Numbered from the stretch's first letter, positions 1-12,130 are shown. The stretch: DNA of 64,000 nucleotides from Buddleja alternifolia (GCA_019426215.1 CM033395.1:2239501-2303500), one strand, 5' to 3'. The notes: generated by a model not told the origin, from the letters alone. Translations and numbers: made by a program.

Positions 1-680
1 AGATGAGATAATTAATTATAAAGATAAAATTAATTATTAATTAATTTCTAAAGAATATAAATTAATGAAGTAATTTATCTAATTAATTTGGTTATTTAAC
101 TAATTCATTTATTTACTGGATATAATAAATTATTAATTAAAACAAAAGACGAGCTGGGCCATGTAAGGGGGGTCCATTTGGACGCCTTCTAGGGCCGAGT
201 TTGGCGTCCTCTTGGATGCGCAACATGGGCTCTAATCTTTTGTCTTGGTCAATAAGTCAAGTGATATTAAAAGGACTTTTGACCTAGATGGAATTAGAAA
301 AATTCACACAACTCTCCTAGAAAGAAAAAGAAAAACTCCCCCCTCTCTTTGACATAGCTAGCCGTCGATCAAGGTGAAAAAAAGGGGATTTTTTGTCAAA
401 TCAATCCGCGTGATTATTTAGAGGCAACGTACTTTCGTTGTTCGGATCAAGAATTCAAGAAAACTTCAAGGAATTCGTGAAGAGTGGATAGCACGATTTT
501 TGAAGAATTGGAGCCTTCAAGTGTTCGAATTTTTGAAGGAGGATCGAGTTCTCCAACCACTTTGCTTCAACGGGTAAGTTTTATTTGTTTTAGCGTTTAT
601 GTGATTCAATATGCAAATCGAGAAAAATACTTTGGGATTTTTAAAACCTTTCGCTGCGCAATTTTTCGCGTAACCCAACA
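1..680 (+). repeat. 3' part of a Copia LTR (solo or 3' LTR)
   Basis: The window opens inside a long terminal repeat. The AT-rich block at 1-140 and the following segments match, with divergence, 40600-41290 and 48410-49245, which are the 3' parts of the LTRs of the Copia element at 39529-49245. The copy ends at 680 in CCCAACA, the same end as that family. No TGGTATCAGAG primer-binding site follows at 681, so this is a 3' LTR or a solo LTR in + orientation, not a 5' LTR. Its left end lies outside the window. Confidence 0.7.
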
Positions 681-805
681 TCGCCATCTTCGCCTCGCTT
701 TCTTTCTTTCTTGGTTTTTTCCTTTCGCCTCTGTTCATTTCTTTTACAGATTTGCTTGGTCTTCTTGTGTTACAGGTCTCCAAGGCTAAGTTTCTTGGTC
801 GGATC
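681..805. other. Unassigned spacer between two LTR elements
   Basis: Short pyrimidine-rich stretch between the end of the Copia LTR and the start of the next LTR. I see no gene or recognisable signal in it. Confidence 0.4.
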
Positions 806-1372
806 TGTTGGGCGCAGTGGAAGTTTGAGCCGAGATTTAACTTATTAGGATTCGGCAAATCCCACCAACAAGTTGATGACAAAATATTATCTGGAAGAAT
901 ATAACTATAGTGCACACAAGATTTACGTGGTTCGGAAAAATCCGTCTATGTCCTCGAGAGTTTTCGTTCTTCCACTATAAGAGAAATTACCGGTACAACT
1001 TGAGTTTATAGACAAACTCAAAAAACCCACTCTTGTACAACCACTCTTAAAGTTATATAGAACACTCTCCCAACCCTTTGTATTGCCCCAAGAGAAAGAC
1101 CACAAGTGTTTCCCATACCATACAATTTGTATCTCACAAATACATCTCTCTAACTCACACACTTATCCTTTGCTCTTGCTTTTGTTGGGTTGATTTCAAA
1201 TGGCAAGCAAAGGCCATATTTATAGCCAATGTCCTGCCACCCAAAAACTCTCCAATTGGTCCATTTAACAAGTTGGCCATGCATTATCATGCAAGTGTGC
1301 CAACTTGTTCAAGTTAGTCATGTCCAACTTGACCTTATTCTTTTTTCTTTACTTTGTGGGTGGACCCCAATA
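806..1372 (-). repeat. 3' LTR of the small Copia element
   Basis: Nearly the same sequence as 2873-3447. A purine-rich GTGGTGGAGGTGG tract (read on the - strand) lies just inside at about 1380-1395, where the polypurine tract is expected. Confidence 0.7.
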
Positions 1373-1739
1373 ATATCCACCTCCACCACAAATTCACTGC
1401 AAACCAAATTGCAGAATACCATTGGCCTTCAATCAGTCTGCTGCACATGTCGAATCAGTAAGGTCCTAATTCCACCTGATTCAAAACCGACCAATGGACA
1501 CATTCAGCCCAATTAACACAGCTAATCGACTGCCAAGAGGGATGACCTCAACCCATCCTCTCGTCTAGCAGGATTCACACCCGTTTGTACCCTGACAGTG
1601 TTCTGGCGCGCTCCACCTCTAGTCATCCTTTGAGGTCACCAGACGATATAAATTTTCATACTTCTCTTTTTTTATTAGGATCTCCCCGCTAGACTTTCAA
1701 GATTCCACCTCAAGCTGAATACTCACAGTCCTCGGAGTC

Positions 1740-2818
1740 CAATTGGCTCATGAAAATCAAATTTCTTCACATCTTTGGGACATATGCCACACCACCCAAA
1801 GTATGATCTACTCCATCAAACATCTTAATTCTCACCACCCCTGTAACCATAGTTGTACAAGTAGAACAATCACCCAAAGACACGGTAGCTATCCTTGTTT
1901 CTTAGAGTGTATCAAAATAGTCTTTAGTAGAGCATACATGCATTATGCATCTAGAATCTAAAAGCCATCCATCTCGAAATGAAGTATCTATACGAGTAGA
2001 GACTGTGAATACATCTCCTTCGTATGCCACTACAGCATCATCACCACCACCATTTTGACTAACATTGTCCCTCGCTTTATAGGGCCAATTTCTTTTATTA
2101 TGGTCTCTCTCGTGGCAATAGTAGCATCTTCTGCCCTTTTCCTTGGCCTTTGAATCTGATCAGCTACTCGAAATTTACCACCAGATGCCCTCCCGTACCT
2201 ATTCATGCCCCGAGTAACCAGCACAGACTCATGTCCCCCCTCTTGGTTTGCCTTCCTTTGTCTTTTATGGGACAAAATTGATGCACTCACATACTCCAAG
2301 TCTAGTATATATTTCCCAAATAGAAATGTCGTCGCTAGACTATCATATGAATCCGGGAGCGAGGTAAGAAATAAAAGAGCTTTATCTTCTTCCTCGAATT
2401 TAACACTAACTTTTTGAAGTTGGTCCACCCGTCCATTAAATTGGTTCATGCGATCCATCAGATTATCACCCTACAACATCTTTAGCCTATAGAGTTCTCG
2501 CTTTAGATGCAATTTTTAGACAAGATTTTCTAAGATACAAATTTTCCAACTTTGGTGCCAAATCTTCAGAATCATCATGCACAACATTATTAATAATGTT
2601 GTCCGCAATACAAAGTTGAATCGTGATAACACAATGCGATTCCAAATCTTTCCATCGTGTATCTTTCATATCCTCCGGCTTCGCCTCCTCTCCCTTCAAC
2701 ACCAATGCCAAGCTATGTTGAATTAGGAGATCTTTCACCCTTCTTTTCCAAGGGTGAAATTCCCTCTACCATCAAACTGTTGCACCGAAAATGAATTCGG
2801 CCTCGACGTACCTTTCAT
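1740..2818 (-). pseudogene. Copia gag and protease fragment
   Basis: Reading right to left from an ATG at 2818, three pieces with stops between them resemble a plant Copia gag: an N-terminal part with QQFDGRGNFTL followed by VKDLLIQ (about 2818-2490), the UBN2-type part with FLTSLPDSYDSL (2458-2330), then a zinc-knuckle-like C-Y-Y-C-H near 2120. The remaining part to 1740 resembles the protease and pre-integrase linker (LDSRCIMHVC, YCSTCTT). The frame is broken several times and nothing downstream of protease remains. Confidence 0.65.
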
Positions 2819-2857
2819 CCTAATAAATAAATCTCAATTTATTAACCTTAACGAAGT

Positions 2858-2870
2858 GGCTCTGATACCA
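2858..2870 (-). other. Primer-binding site (initiator tRNA-Met)
   Basis: On the - strand this reads TGGTATCAGAGCC, two bases inside the LTR. It is the standard Copia site complementary to the 3' end of initiator tRNA-Met, and it fixes the orientation of the element. Confidence 0.85.
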
Positions 2871-2872
2871 CT

Positions 2873-3447
2873 TGTTGGGCGCAACGGAAGTTTGGGCCGA
2901 AATTTAACTTATTAGGATTCGGCAAATCCCACCAACAAGTTGATGACAAAATATTATCTGGAAGAATATAACTAAAGAATATAACTATAATGCACACAAG
3001 ATTTACGTGGTTCGCCAAAATCTGCCTACGTCAACGAGAGTTTTTGTTTTTCCACTATGAGAGAAATTTACTAGTATAAAAATACACACTTGAGTTTATT
3101 ATAGACGAACTCAAGAAAATCACTCTTGTACAACCACTCTCAAAATTATATAGAACACTCTTCCAACCCCTTTGTATTGCCCCAAGAGAAAGATCCACAA
3201 GTGTTTCCCATATCACACAATTTGTATCTCATAAATAGATCTCTCTAACTCACACACTTATGCTTTGCTCTTGCTTCTGTTGGGTTGATTTCAAATGGCA
3301 AGCAAAGGCCATATTTATAGCCAATGTCCTGCCGCTGAAAAGCTCTCCAATTATCATGCAAGTGTGCCAACTTGTTTAAGTTGGTCGTGTGCAATTTGAC
3401 CTCATTTTTTTTTTTGGTTTTCTTTACTTTGTGGGTGGCCCCCAACA
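2873..3447 (-). repeat. 5' LTR of the small Copia element
   Basis: Begins TGTTGGGGG and ends CCCAACA when read on the - strand; it is the partner of 806-1372. Confidence 0.72.
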
Positions 3448-3639
3448 GGAGTAGCTGTGACTCGGGATTGTTGCTTCTGAAATTCATGTTTAGCGGATCT
3501 GATTTTGGTTAGCATTATGGATCATGAAACCTCGAATGGCCAAAGATTTTAATCTGACAGGAGTTAAATCTAGTAAGGTGAGTCTTCATGTGAATCTGTG
3601 AAACGATGGAGAGCTCTTTAACCCTAGAATTCTTGTAGG

Positions 3640-4230
3640 TTATATCATTATTGATCGAAGAATCAACTTTTCTGCGTTTACGAATACTGTGATCAGTTCG
3701 TTTAGGCCTAGGCGGGGGGATAGAAGTTTTACGCCTAGATAAGGATTGTTTCCTATTTGCTTTTAATCATAACATTGTTCTTGATCGGGTTCTTGAGAAC
3801 GACCCTTGGAATTTTGATAACGACATGAGAATTCTTAAAAAAACTCAATGAACTTGATGATCCCCTGACCACTAATCTAGACTGGAATGATATTTTTGTC
3901 AGAGTCTTGGGGCATGGCATTCTTTAGGGCTTATGAACGAAACCGCTGCGAAAATCATAGGGGATCATATGGGTATCTTTGTCGATCTTGATATGGATGG
4001 AAGTGGTTTTTTCTGGGTTCTACTTATCGTATTAGGGTTTGTCTAAATGCAACTAAACCCCTTATGCGATTTATGATTCTTAGTATTCCGGGGACGGGGG
4101 GAGTTAGAGCTTAAATTTCTTTTACGAAAAACTCCCAAATTTCTATTACCTCTGGGGGTGATAGGACATAATCGGGATTTTTGTGACCTTCTGTATGACA
4201 AATTTTTTGTTATATTCCCTGAAAACAAAC
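3640..4230 (+). pseudogene. Decayed DUF4283 / zinc-knuckle ORF (LINE ORF1-like)
   Basis: Translating + strand frames piecewise gives RVLENDPWNFDND, LDWNDIFVRV, then DVDMDGSG-type residues, RVCLNATKPLMRF and VIGHNRDFCDLLYDKF. This order matches the DUF4283 domain and the following CCHC-type knuckle found in ORF1 of plant L1 LINEs and related gag-like proteins. The pieces lie in different frames with stops between them, so this is a relic. I see no endonuclease or RT downstream. Confidence 0.55.
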
Positions 4231-4299
4231 CCCCTACGGTTCCTAAATGCACTCCTCCAATCGTCATAATATTCAAGTCGGCTCTTGGATGTTGTTCTC

Positions 4300-6333
4300 A
4301 CTGAAAATTCCTAAGCTATTGGCTCAACCCGGTTGGAGGACCATTCTGCCAACTCGAGCCGTGTGTGGAGAGCTCGAGCTCTAGTTTGTAGCACACACAA
4401 ACAGCTCGACTCGAGTTCTAAAGCTTACTGATTCATGTTGGGAGGGGAAGAAGCATGGTCCATGACTGTCTTGTAGTGGCGACGATGGCGCTAGGTGGCG
4501 GCAATGGGGCTGGTTGTGGTGGCACGCAGGGTTGTGCGCGAGTGGTGGGCCTGGTATCCGAAGTGTTGTGCGAGTAGTGGGCTATGGTGTAGGGAGGTGG
4601 TGTGAGTTAGTTGTGCGCGAGTAGTAGTGTTTGGCTGCCGATAATTGGTGGTCAGGTGGTGGCTATTGAACTAAGTAGAGGGCTAAGGTTTTTAGTTACC
4701 TGGCTGCAAGTTTTGTAATTTGCATTTGTTCACTTCTTAGTTTTTTTCTTTTTAATAAAGTTTAAGCATTATTTTTGAGCTAAATATAAAATGCTCTCTG
4801 AACTATACTCACTATGTCGTATACCCTTTGAACTAATAACATACTATATTGGTTCCTCTGTCAAAATTTGTAGCCAATTCTTTATGATTGTTAAATTAAT
4901 TTTCTAAATTGCCCCTCTACCTTTTTTTTATATATATGACTTGATTTAAGGTTAAATTTCAGTAACTTATCACCATTCAACAAATAAAGTTCAGCCTTTT
5001 TTCCTCTAAAATTTGTCAAACGATTTTTATTCATTTTTTTCACTTGATGTTTTCTCTCGGTTATTAAATACATTTTTTTCTCTTGATTTTTTGTTTTAGC
5101 TTCCTGTCAATATCTTCTTTTTTTATAACTCAATTTATCACATAATTTCTTCACTAGATTTTTCACTTGATTTTGTTCCTTGTCATTAATGCAAAAATAT
5201 TATACATATGGTAAAAAATACATGATATTATTTTCTTGTGATTAAATATTTGCTGTATAGAAAAAATTAGATATGTAGCATATGCACAAATGATATAATT
5301 ATTTTATTATTAATTTTGGGCAAACGTTGCGGTTAGCCAAATAAAATAATACATTGCTCTAGATGTTTATGCACACATAATGATTATTGGTAACTAAATA
5401 TTTTTGCATTAATAATATGTTTGTGTGGGAGGTATTTACTCAATATTATATCTAAATATGTATTTAATTTATTTGGGGAGAGAGGTATTTATGAGTAAAT
5501 ATGTGTATTTAAAGAGGTATTTATGAGTAAATATGTGTATTTAAATTTCTAATATTACTTTATAATAGTGCCTTATACTTTAATTATATAAGAGTATATT
5601 AATAATACATACATATATATATATACACATGTACATATATTTAAAAAAAAAAAAAAAGAGTTCCAAAATACGTACAAACGAGCCTGACCTCGAGGCGAAC
5701 TATTTTTGAAGCACTTAGACTCGTTAGGCTTCTTTACTTTCTAATATGCATTTAAAAACAATCAAAGAGAAGTTAGACATAATAATAGTGATACATTGAT
5801 TTGTGGCACTGATGAGATAGATTGTGACAATTCTGACGCTATAATGACAAACACACAACCCAATGGAATGCTTATTTGATACTTAGTGATAAGTTTTCAT
5901 TTGAATGTAATAAAAAAAAAAGAAAGAAAGATAAGTTTTCATTTGAAGGAGAAAATGACAAGCCTTAGGTCTTCTAATAAATTACTAAAAAATCCTCCAA
6001 GTGAATTTTGATTTCCAATAAATTCATTATAAAAATTTTCAATTCACAAAATCAGTTCCACTAACTTTCGTTCCAACAAATCGTTTAAGATTAATAAATT
6101 ATAGACTTAATTATTTTTTACTTTCTAGACTAAAAAGTAATTAATTGTAGTTTTGTATAGAAATTTATATATTAAAAAATTTATATTGATAATTGATATT
6201 ATTTATGATTTTAATTTTAAATTTTCAGATTTTAAATCTTCTTAAAAGTTTTAAAAATGTATTTTTTAATAATTACAATACTAAAATAAAAAATAATTTA
6301 TATAAAATATTTAATATTAAAAAAAATACCGTG
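4300..6333. other. Intergenic AT-rich DNA
   Basis: No gene recognised. 4290-4440 holds a GAGCTCGA-rich dispersed repeat. 4440-4640 is G-rich with three imperfect copies of GTTGTGCGCGAGTGGTGGG. The rest is AT-rich with poly-A and (TA)n runs near 5610-5655. Confidence 0.4.
5481..5544. repeat. Perfect 32-bp tandem duplication
   Basis: A 32-bp unit beginning AGAGGTATTTATGAG occurs twice without a gap (5481-5512 and 5513-5544). Confidence 0.85.
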
Positions 6334-6879
6334 TGATGTGTGTGAGTTTCACATCAATAAGAATATGCGATATAGTATATAAAAATATAATATAAAGCAC
6401 GCATATAAGGTGAAATGGACATAAGATATACGTGGTTCGGTCCAAAATCAGACCTACATCCACGGGGTAAAGAGTTCAATCTTTTTATTGATGTAGGAGT
6501 TGATATTTATACAAGAATTTAATGGGGGTTGAAAAAGTAAGTCAACTATGCTAAATATACATTTGGTAGTAAGAATAAATTATAATTTATCTATATTGAG
6601 CTATAATCAATCGGGTATAAATGGTAAAGATAACAAATCGTAGGCTTGATCTCCGCAGGTCTATATATGACAAGGTTGGTGATTGATTAGATCTTGTCTC
6701 CTAGATGTCCATAATCAGCGCTGCCCTACCTGTGCAGGTCTGGTAATCGAGGCCTTCAGCTAAGCCTGTCCGAATATGATATTTTCTAGAAGGATCTAAG
6801 TCCATAAAACCATTTGGCTTGTGCCCACAAGGTATTGGAGTACCCAGTTTGGCCCAAAGACAGATTTTTCCCCACATCA
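6334..6879 (-). repeat. 3' LTR of the Tat element
   Basis: Matches 18145-18699 closely; the clearest difference is a 9-bp indel near 6773. Just inside, the - strand reads GGGGGGACTAT before the LTR, a good polypurine tract (about 6880-6892). Confidence 0.88.
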
Positions 6880-9135
6880 ATAGTCCCCCCGAACTCTAAA
6901 GTTTGACGTAGTCAAGCTATAAGAGTTGAAAAAAATAAGTGATATGGGCCGAGCTGACAAAACTTCAGGGATGCAGGTAGAAAACATGATGAAGAGCAAA
7001 TGCCAAAAGAATCTCCAATCTGTCCAGGTGTAGCAACCTGATCTACAGAGCTCTTGGAAACCTTCCTGTGTAGGTTTGGAGAAAACCCTACACGTGAGTT
7101 GACTAGCCGATTGGACTTCTACATACTTCTGCAGTTGTTGCCTTGGAGTTCGAGAAAGCCGCGTCATCATGACCTCGTCAGACGATGCTGCTATAACTGC
7201 GCCCAGGTGTGATTGGATGATCACCACGTGTATGGCTGGGGAGAGAGCCTGCCTCTTTCCTTGTAAGTTATTTTATTTTTTATTTTTTTAATTTTGAAAA
7301 AGGTAACTTGCAAAAAACCGTCGATTTTATTTTCTTTTTTCAGATTTTTGTTTGGCATTTAAAAATCACAAAACCCTTTTCCTCCTTCTTCAATTCATCA
7401 TCTCCAACGGCAGTTGACCACTTTCTAGGTATTGCGCGTTTCTATCCTTCTTATATTTTGTTTGCTTGTTTTCTTTGTGTGTTGTGCTGCTTTGAGAAAG
7501 ATTCCCAAAGTTCTGTTGTTGTTGTTGCCTTGGTCGTTTTTTCTTTTCTTTTTGAACACAACCATGTCAAATAGCCTTGGTTCCGATTCCCAGAATCGAG
7601 ATGAGCCCCATAATTTATTGGAGCCTATCTCTGATTCTGAGGAGGAAACCACGTCGTTTGTGCGTGATTTGTATAGTGCTACTGAGGGTGATAAAATCAT
7701 CTACGTCGAATCTTCCAACACCGAGTTTGATAGGAGTAATACCACCATCATCTCTTCCCCCTCTCAAGGTGAGAACCCAGGAAGTAGCCGAGTCGGAACC
7801 CTAGACATTGTAGGAGCCCTCCAGTCTCGTTTTACTCTTCAACAAGAGCAAAAAATACGCCAAACGTATGGCATATCTGAAAGGTACCAAATTGTGGTCC
7901 CAACTGCACAAGGTAGGCCTCATCGCCCTTCCCTAGGTTACACCTGTTTCTACGTTTCCCAACTTTGGGTAGGTCTGTGTTTCTTTTTTCCTCACATTTT
8001 TATCGAGATAGCCAACATGTATCGCATCCCTTTGAACCAATTTGCTCCTAATGCCATTCGTATGATGGCTGGCTTCGCTGTTCTTCTTCACCATCATGGC
8101 CACCCAGCCAATGCCGATCTTTTTTGTTCCTTGTTTCTATCTCACTCTATCTCCTCAGATAGTGGCATTTTTTTACCTTACCTCCTGAGGTCAGCCTACC
8201 TTCTTGGCTACTCATCCTACCGAGAAAAAAATGGAAGTACAATTATTTTTTTATTGCCCCGCCTCTAGGTGAGCTTTAGGATTTTCGTCTTGAGTTTTTG
8301 GAGAATGTAGATGGCACCCATACTTACCCTCCCCAAAATTTGTCATCATATCAACAGCAGCTTGTGCACTATCTGAATTTTACCCCTTGTCATATGGGTA
8401 AACTTGTTGATGATTGTTTGTTGTACACATCAATTTCAGCCCTATTGGGGCAGATCTGCAGGATGAAACCCTAGGTAGTACTTGTGTGATGCTCTTTATA
8501 TGCTCATGTTGTAGTCTTTAGGTTGATGTTTCTCGTATCTTAATGTTGCTTGCTGTTGTTTGTTTTGCAGCGGAGTTAATGGATGCCTCCCGAGCTAAGG
8601 ATGCTTTCAAGTGTTGGAAGAAGCCTTCTCCAGCTTCAGAGGCCCCTTTGCCACTATCTCCTCCAGGTGTGCCACCGCAGGTGGTGCAATCTCCAGCCAC
8701 CCCTCTTGCAGCTATGTCTTCACCTACTTTAGGCCAGGGAGAATAATCTTTCCCCCACCGTGATCCAGCATTGGTGATAGAGATAGCCTCTAGGAAGAGG
8801 ACTGCAGTTTCGGCGACACCTTTGGACTCTCATCCAGCTAAGCTTGGCAACTCAGGTATAGCTATCAAGGAGCTTGTGCCCGACCTGCAACTCAGGACTG
8901 TAGATCCATTAGTCTCAAGGATCCGATCCGGAGCCCAAGACCCGACTCCTCTTTCTGCTTTGAGGAGTAATGACATTGCGGTGATGCTAGATATTATTCA
9001 TAGGCTGCCTAATTCTCTCGACTGTAATTATCTGGAGAGCTTGACTCCCTGCGAGGCTGCCAGGGCTGCCCTCCTTCTTCTTCCCAAGGCAAGTTTTGTA
9101 TTATTTTTTATTTTTATGTTTTTGTGGTTTCTCCA

Positions 9136-10626
9136 TGTTAGGAAATTTCATGTTAGATGTTTTGATGATGACAAGATAGGATTTTATCTTAGATCCCAAA
9201 GAGAATGTAAGTTTATGCTTTCATAGAACATTTGTATAAGCGTTTGAATGTTTGTTATTTTGTTAGGCTTGTAATTTTTATCTTTGTAGATTTTAGACTA
9301 CGTATTAGATACCTAGTCGCTAATAGAATTATAGATGAGTCTATTAGAGATGAAGTTGAAGATCAACGTTTGAAGTCAAGCGAAGATGAAGATTTGTTCT
9401 TAGCGTCTGTCAAACACTAAAGGACTGTTTCAGGGTTGTTGAATCAAGCGCTCAAAATACTCAAGCGATCAAGGATCAGATTCTACTGAAATAAATTCTC
9501 AAGTCATGGATAAATGCAATCATCAACGGATAATTATTTCCAGCAGGAAATATATTCAAATGCATTAAATGCCTGATAAGTGCATTAAATGTGATAAGCT
9601 ATTATGACTTGTGGACAAGCCACCTTTTGACTAAACTGTTAGAAATCAGAGTTCAAAACCTGCTTCTGTCCAATCGAAACTAGCAGAAATTGAGGAATAT
9701 CAGAAAGGGACTGTTTAGCACGCTGCGTGAGAGACACACGCCTACATGTGTCCAACAGACAAATCCTAAGAAACCTCTATAAATAGTACCCTCCAGCAAA
9801 CCTTAAAAACACACGTACATGCATAAGAAAAAGGTCTAAACTTTGCTGAAATTATTTTGAAAGAAAAGCTTAGAAACTCCATAGCTAAAAATCCTCTTAA
9901 GCTTTTGATACATTCCAAAGACAGTCAAAGATATCTCAAACCTCTTCAAAGAAGAACCCTAAACTCTTATTGAGATATCCAAGTTGTTTGAACTTCCCAA
10001 CATCAAACAAACTCGTGACAAAACCCTCAACATCTTTCATCTGAGTGAGAAAGTTTGTTGATTCTACAAGCAGTATTTTTTATGTAAAAGAAGCTTATTG
10101 AAGAAAGTCTTTATTGGAGCTGAAGACTGTGTGATCAAGGAGCTAAGATCATTTTCCGTTTCATCTATTTTGTAGAAGCATCTGTGTGATCCTTTGATAA
10201 TCAATCTAGTGAATTCTTCCAAGTGCAAAGGAGAAGAGGGACGTAGCTGGGATTACATCACCCAGTGAACCTTACAATATCTTGTGTTATTTACCGCTTT
10301 ATTGCTTTACTTTACTTATTCATATTATATCTTTGAAAAAGGCATTAAACCAGTTAAGCGACTATTTGACAAAAGAGAACGCTAAGCTTTAAAATCATTT
10401 CCGCTGTGCTAACCCTGATTAAGTGATTAAAACGTTACCCTACTTTGGTAATCGTTGAAATTACTAAGTCTAAGTTATCTATCTTTAAGCGCCTGACCTA
10501 GCACCTAGCTTACCAAGCGTTCAAAACCTTCAAAAGTGATACGAATTTTTGAAGTCGAAAAAGACTTCAGGGTCTATACAACCCCCCCCCCTTCTAGACC
10601 ATTTCATATGCCACTTGGGACCATCA
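9136..10626 (+). mobile_element. Solo LTR, SIRE-like Copia, in the Tat antisense intron
   Basis: A 1,491-bp single LTR starting TGTTAGGAAATTTC and ending GGGACCATCA. It is a diverged relative of the LTRs at 50227-51758 and 59885-61432, including the C-run near 10582 and the terminal GCCACTTGGGACCA block. It is flanked by a perfect 5-bp target-site duplication, CTCCA (9131-9135 and 10627-10631). No internal region remains, so it is the product of LTR-LTR recombination. Confidence 0.92.
9777..9786 (+). promoter_or_regulatory. TATA box of the solo SIRE-like LTR
   Basis: CTATAAATAG, at the same place as in the two younger LTRs of the family (50818 and 60496). Confidence 0.6.
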
Positions 10627-11889
10627 CTCCATATAAATATTTTATCTATTTTTTATGATAGTTCCATATGTTATCCGGCCGCGCCTTGACGGATCAGTAT
10701 CAGAATACTGAGGCGGATGATCTGCAGAAGAAGTTATCCAAGGTCCAGGAGCAGCTGAAGAAATCTCAGAAGTCTTGGTCAGCTAAGGAGAAGGGTCTGC
10801 ACCAGGACTTGAAGAATCTCCATGTAGATTTTCAGAAGTTGCTGACTAAGAAGGTAGATCTGGGGGTGGCCTTAGCTGCACAGGCAACACAAAGGGAGAC
10901 GGAGCTGGGGGAAGTTCTGATCGTGGAGCGCCAGAACTGGATAGCTAACTTCCCTGCTTCGGCTGGAGAACAGGAGCTCCTTGCCAAATTCAAAGCTAAT
11001 TTTCTTACCTCCAACGAATTTTCTGATCTGATCGACGACAAATCTATAGATTTCTTTATCCAAGGCTTTGATGGCTGTGCTGCTCAGTTTTGGGCCAAGG
11101 GTTATCCTCCCGAGGGTGTTTTTGACAATTTCATAGATCCAGAGGTTGCCTTGGAAGCTGCTGTTGCCGCTCCAGGGGTTCCTCTTGCCGCAGATCCTGT
11201 CATTCCACCTGCAACAGGTTAGCCTGATGAAGCTATTGCTGACTAACCTGCAGTTATGGCCGACCCTCATGATGCTGCCAATGCTGCTACTGTTGTTGCT
11301 GGGGCTGAGCCCGCTGAGTCATTTTCTAAAACAATTTAACAATTCTGGTTTTGGATGGGCATATGTAGCCCTTAGACAATTTATCTTTATGTTTTTTGTA
11401 GTTTCTGCCAGATCTGCTCCTGGTTGGGGCAGGAAACTGTTTGGTTTTTTAATCTACTACTATGATGCCTATTTATACTTGTTTTGCATGCTATTTAACT
11501 TGCTTGGAAGAATGCTTACCTGTGTTGTGATGTATTACCTTCTTGGGATTGGCTTATATCTGCACACTTTGCCAAAAATTAAGAAAACACAGAAATTTTT
11601 TGACTTTCTTTAAGGGAGCAAGTTAGTCTTTCACACACATATATTTAAATTCCACCCTTGGTATAATTCGCAAAAATGAAATAAATAATACAACCATACC
11701 TCCATCGGTACTTTCACTTTCCATACCTACATTGTTTGACATACACGAAGAATTCCAGGTATTCCTTTCAAGATCAGATAAACTGGTTAGACATCAGGTA
11801 GTACCTCCAGATCTGAACTGAGCTATAGCTGCAGCTCTTATCATGGGGTTTTGCCTCAAATCATTCGTCAATTCTTAGTAATTTCTTGA

Positions 11890-12130
11890 CACGTACAATC
11901 ATGTGGACTTGCACTGTCACTATGCAATCATAGGGACTTGCATCAGGATCAAACACCCTTACTTTCTCTTATGCAATCGTGGGGACTTGCATCGAGATCA
12001 AACACCCTTACTTTCTTGCAATCGTGGAGACTTGCACACGGGACCGAACACCCGTCAACAGGCGCATACAATCGTGGGGACTTGCACCGCAACTATGCAA
12101 TCTTCGAGACTTGCATTTGCCACCTGCCTT
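11890..12130. repeat. Imperfect tandem repeats in the Tat 3' region
   Basis: About six repeats share a core close to CAATCGTGGGGACTTGCA, separated by variable spacers, several of which contain ATCAAACACCCTTACTTTCT. Unit spacing is roughly 30 to 55 bp. Tandem repeats between pol and the 3' LTR are a known feature of Tat-lineage elements and can seed satellite DNA. Confidence 0.8.

Larger units (their letters stand above)
806..3447 (-). mobile_element. Internally deleted Copia element, - strand
   Basis: Two direct copies of an LTR of about 570 bp (806-1372 and 2873-3447) flank about 1.5 kb. The LTR runs TGTTGGGCGC to CCCCAACA; the 3' copy has decayed at its outer end (CCCCAATA). A primer-binding site complementary to initiator tRNA-Met, read on the - strand, lies two bases inside the right LTR, so the element runs right to left. 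The interior has only gag and a piece of protease. Integrase, RT and RNase H are missing, so it could move only with help. The 5-bp flanks (GGATC left, GGAGT right) do not match, so I do not claim a target-site duplication. Confidence 0.75.
7564..11222 (+). pseudogene. Antisense ORF of the Tat element (Transposase_28-like), with introns
   Basis: Begins at ATG 7564 (ACAACCATGT). Exon 1 encodes an acidic N-terminus, then at about 7960-8130 a segment (FFPHIFIEIANMYRIPLNQFAPNA) resembling the Pfam family 'putative gypsy type transposon'. An extra base in an A-run near 8225 and a TAG at 8277-8279 break it, though coding similarity continues to about 8470. A likely intron ends at TTTTGCAG (8570). 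Exon 2 (8571-9088, TAA at 8744) is Pro/Ala-rich. A GC-AG intron (9089-10661), enlarged by a solo LTR, joins in frame to exon 3 (10662-11222), which is a coiled coil (QKKLSKVQEQLKKSQ) ending in an Ala/Pro tail. Such antisense genes are known in Tat-lineage elements; the function is unknown. The exon borders are inferred. Confidence 0.62.

Noticed and set aside
806..3452. GGATC / GGAGT as a target duplication of the small Copia
   Set aside because: Only three of five bases match.
7432..7563. Upstream extension of the Tat antisense ORF before ATG 7564
   Set aside because: It begins without ATG and is hydrophobic and T-rich, like leader DNA; 7564 has a better context.
7425..7700. ORFs on the strand opposite to the Tat antisense exon 1
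   Set aside because: They are shadows of the + strand frame and show no family motifs.
11890..12130. CRISPR-like array
   Set aside because: The repeats are imperfect with spacers of unequal length, in a plant retrotransposon; they are ordinary tandem repeats.
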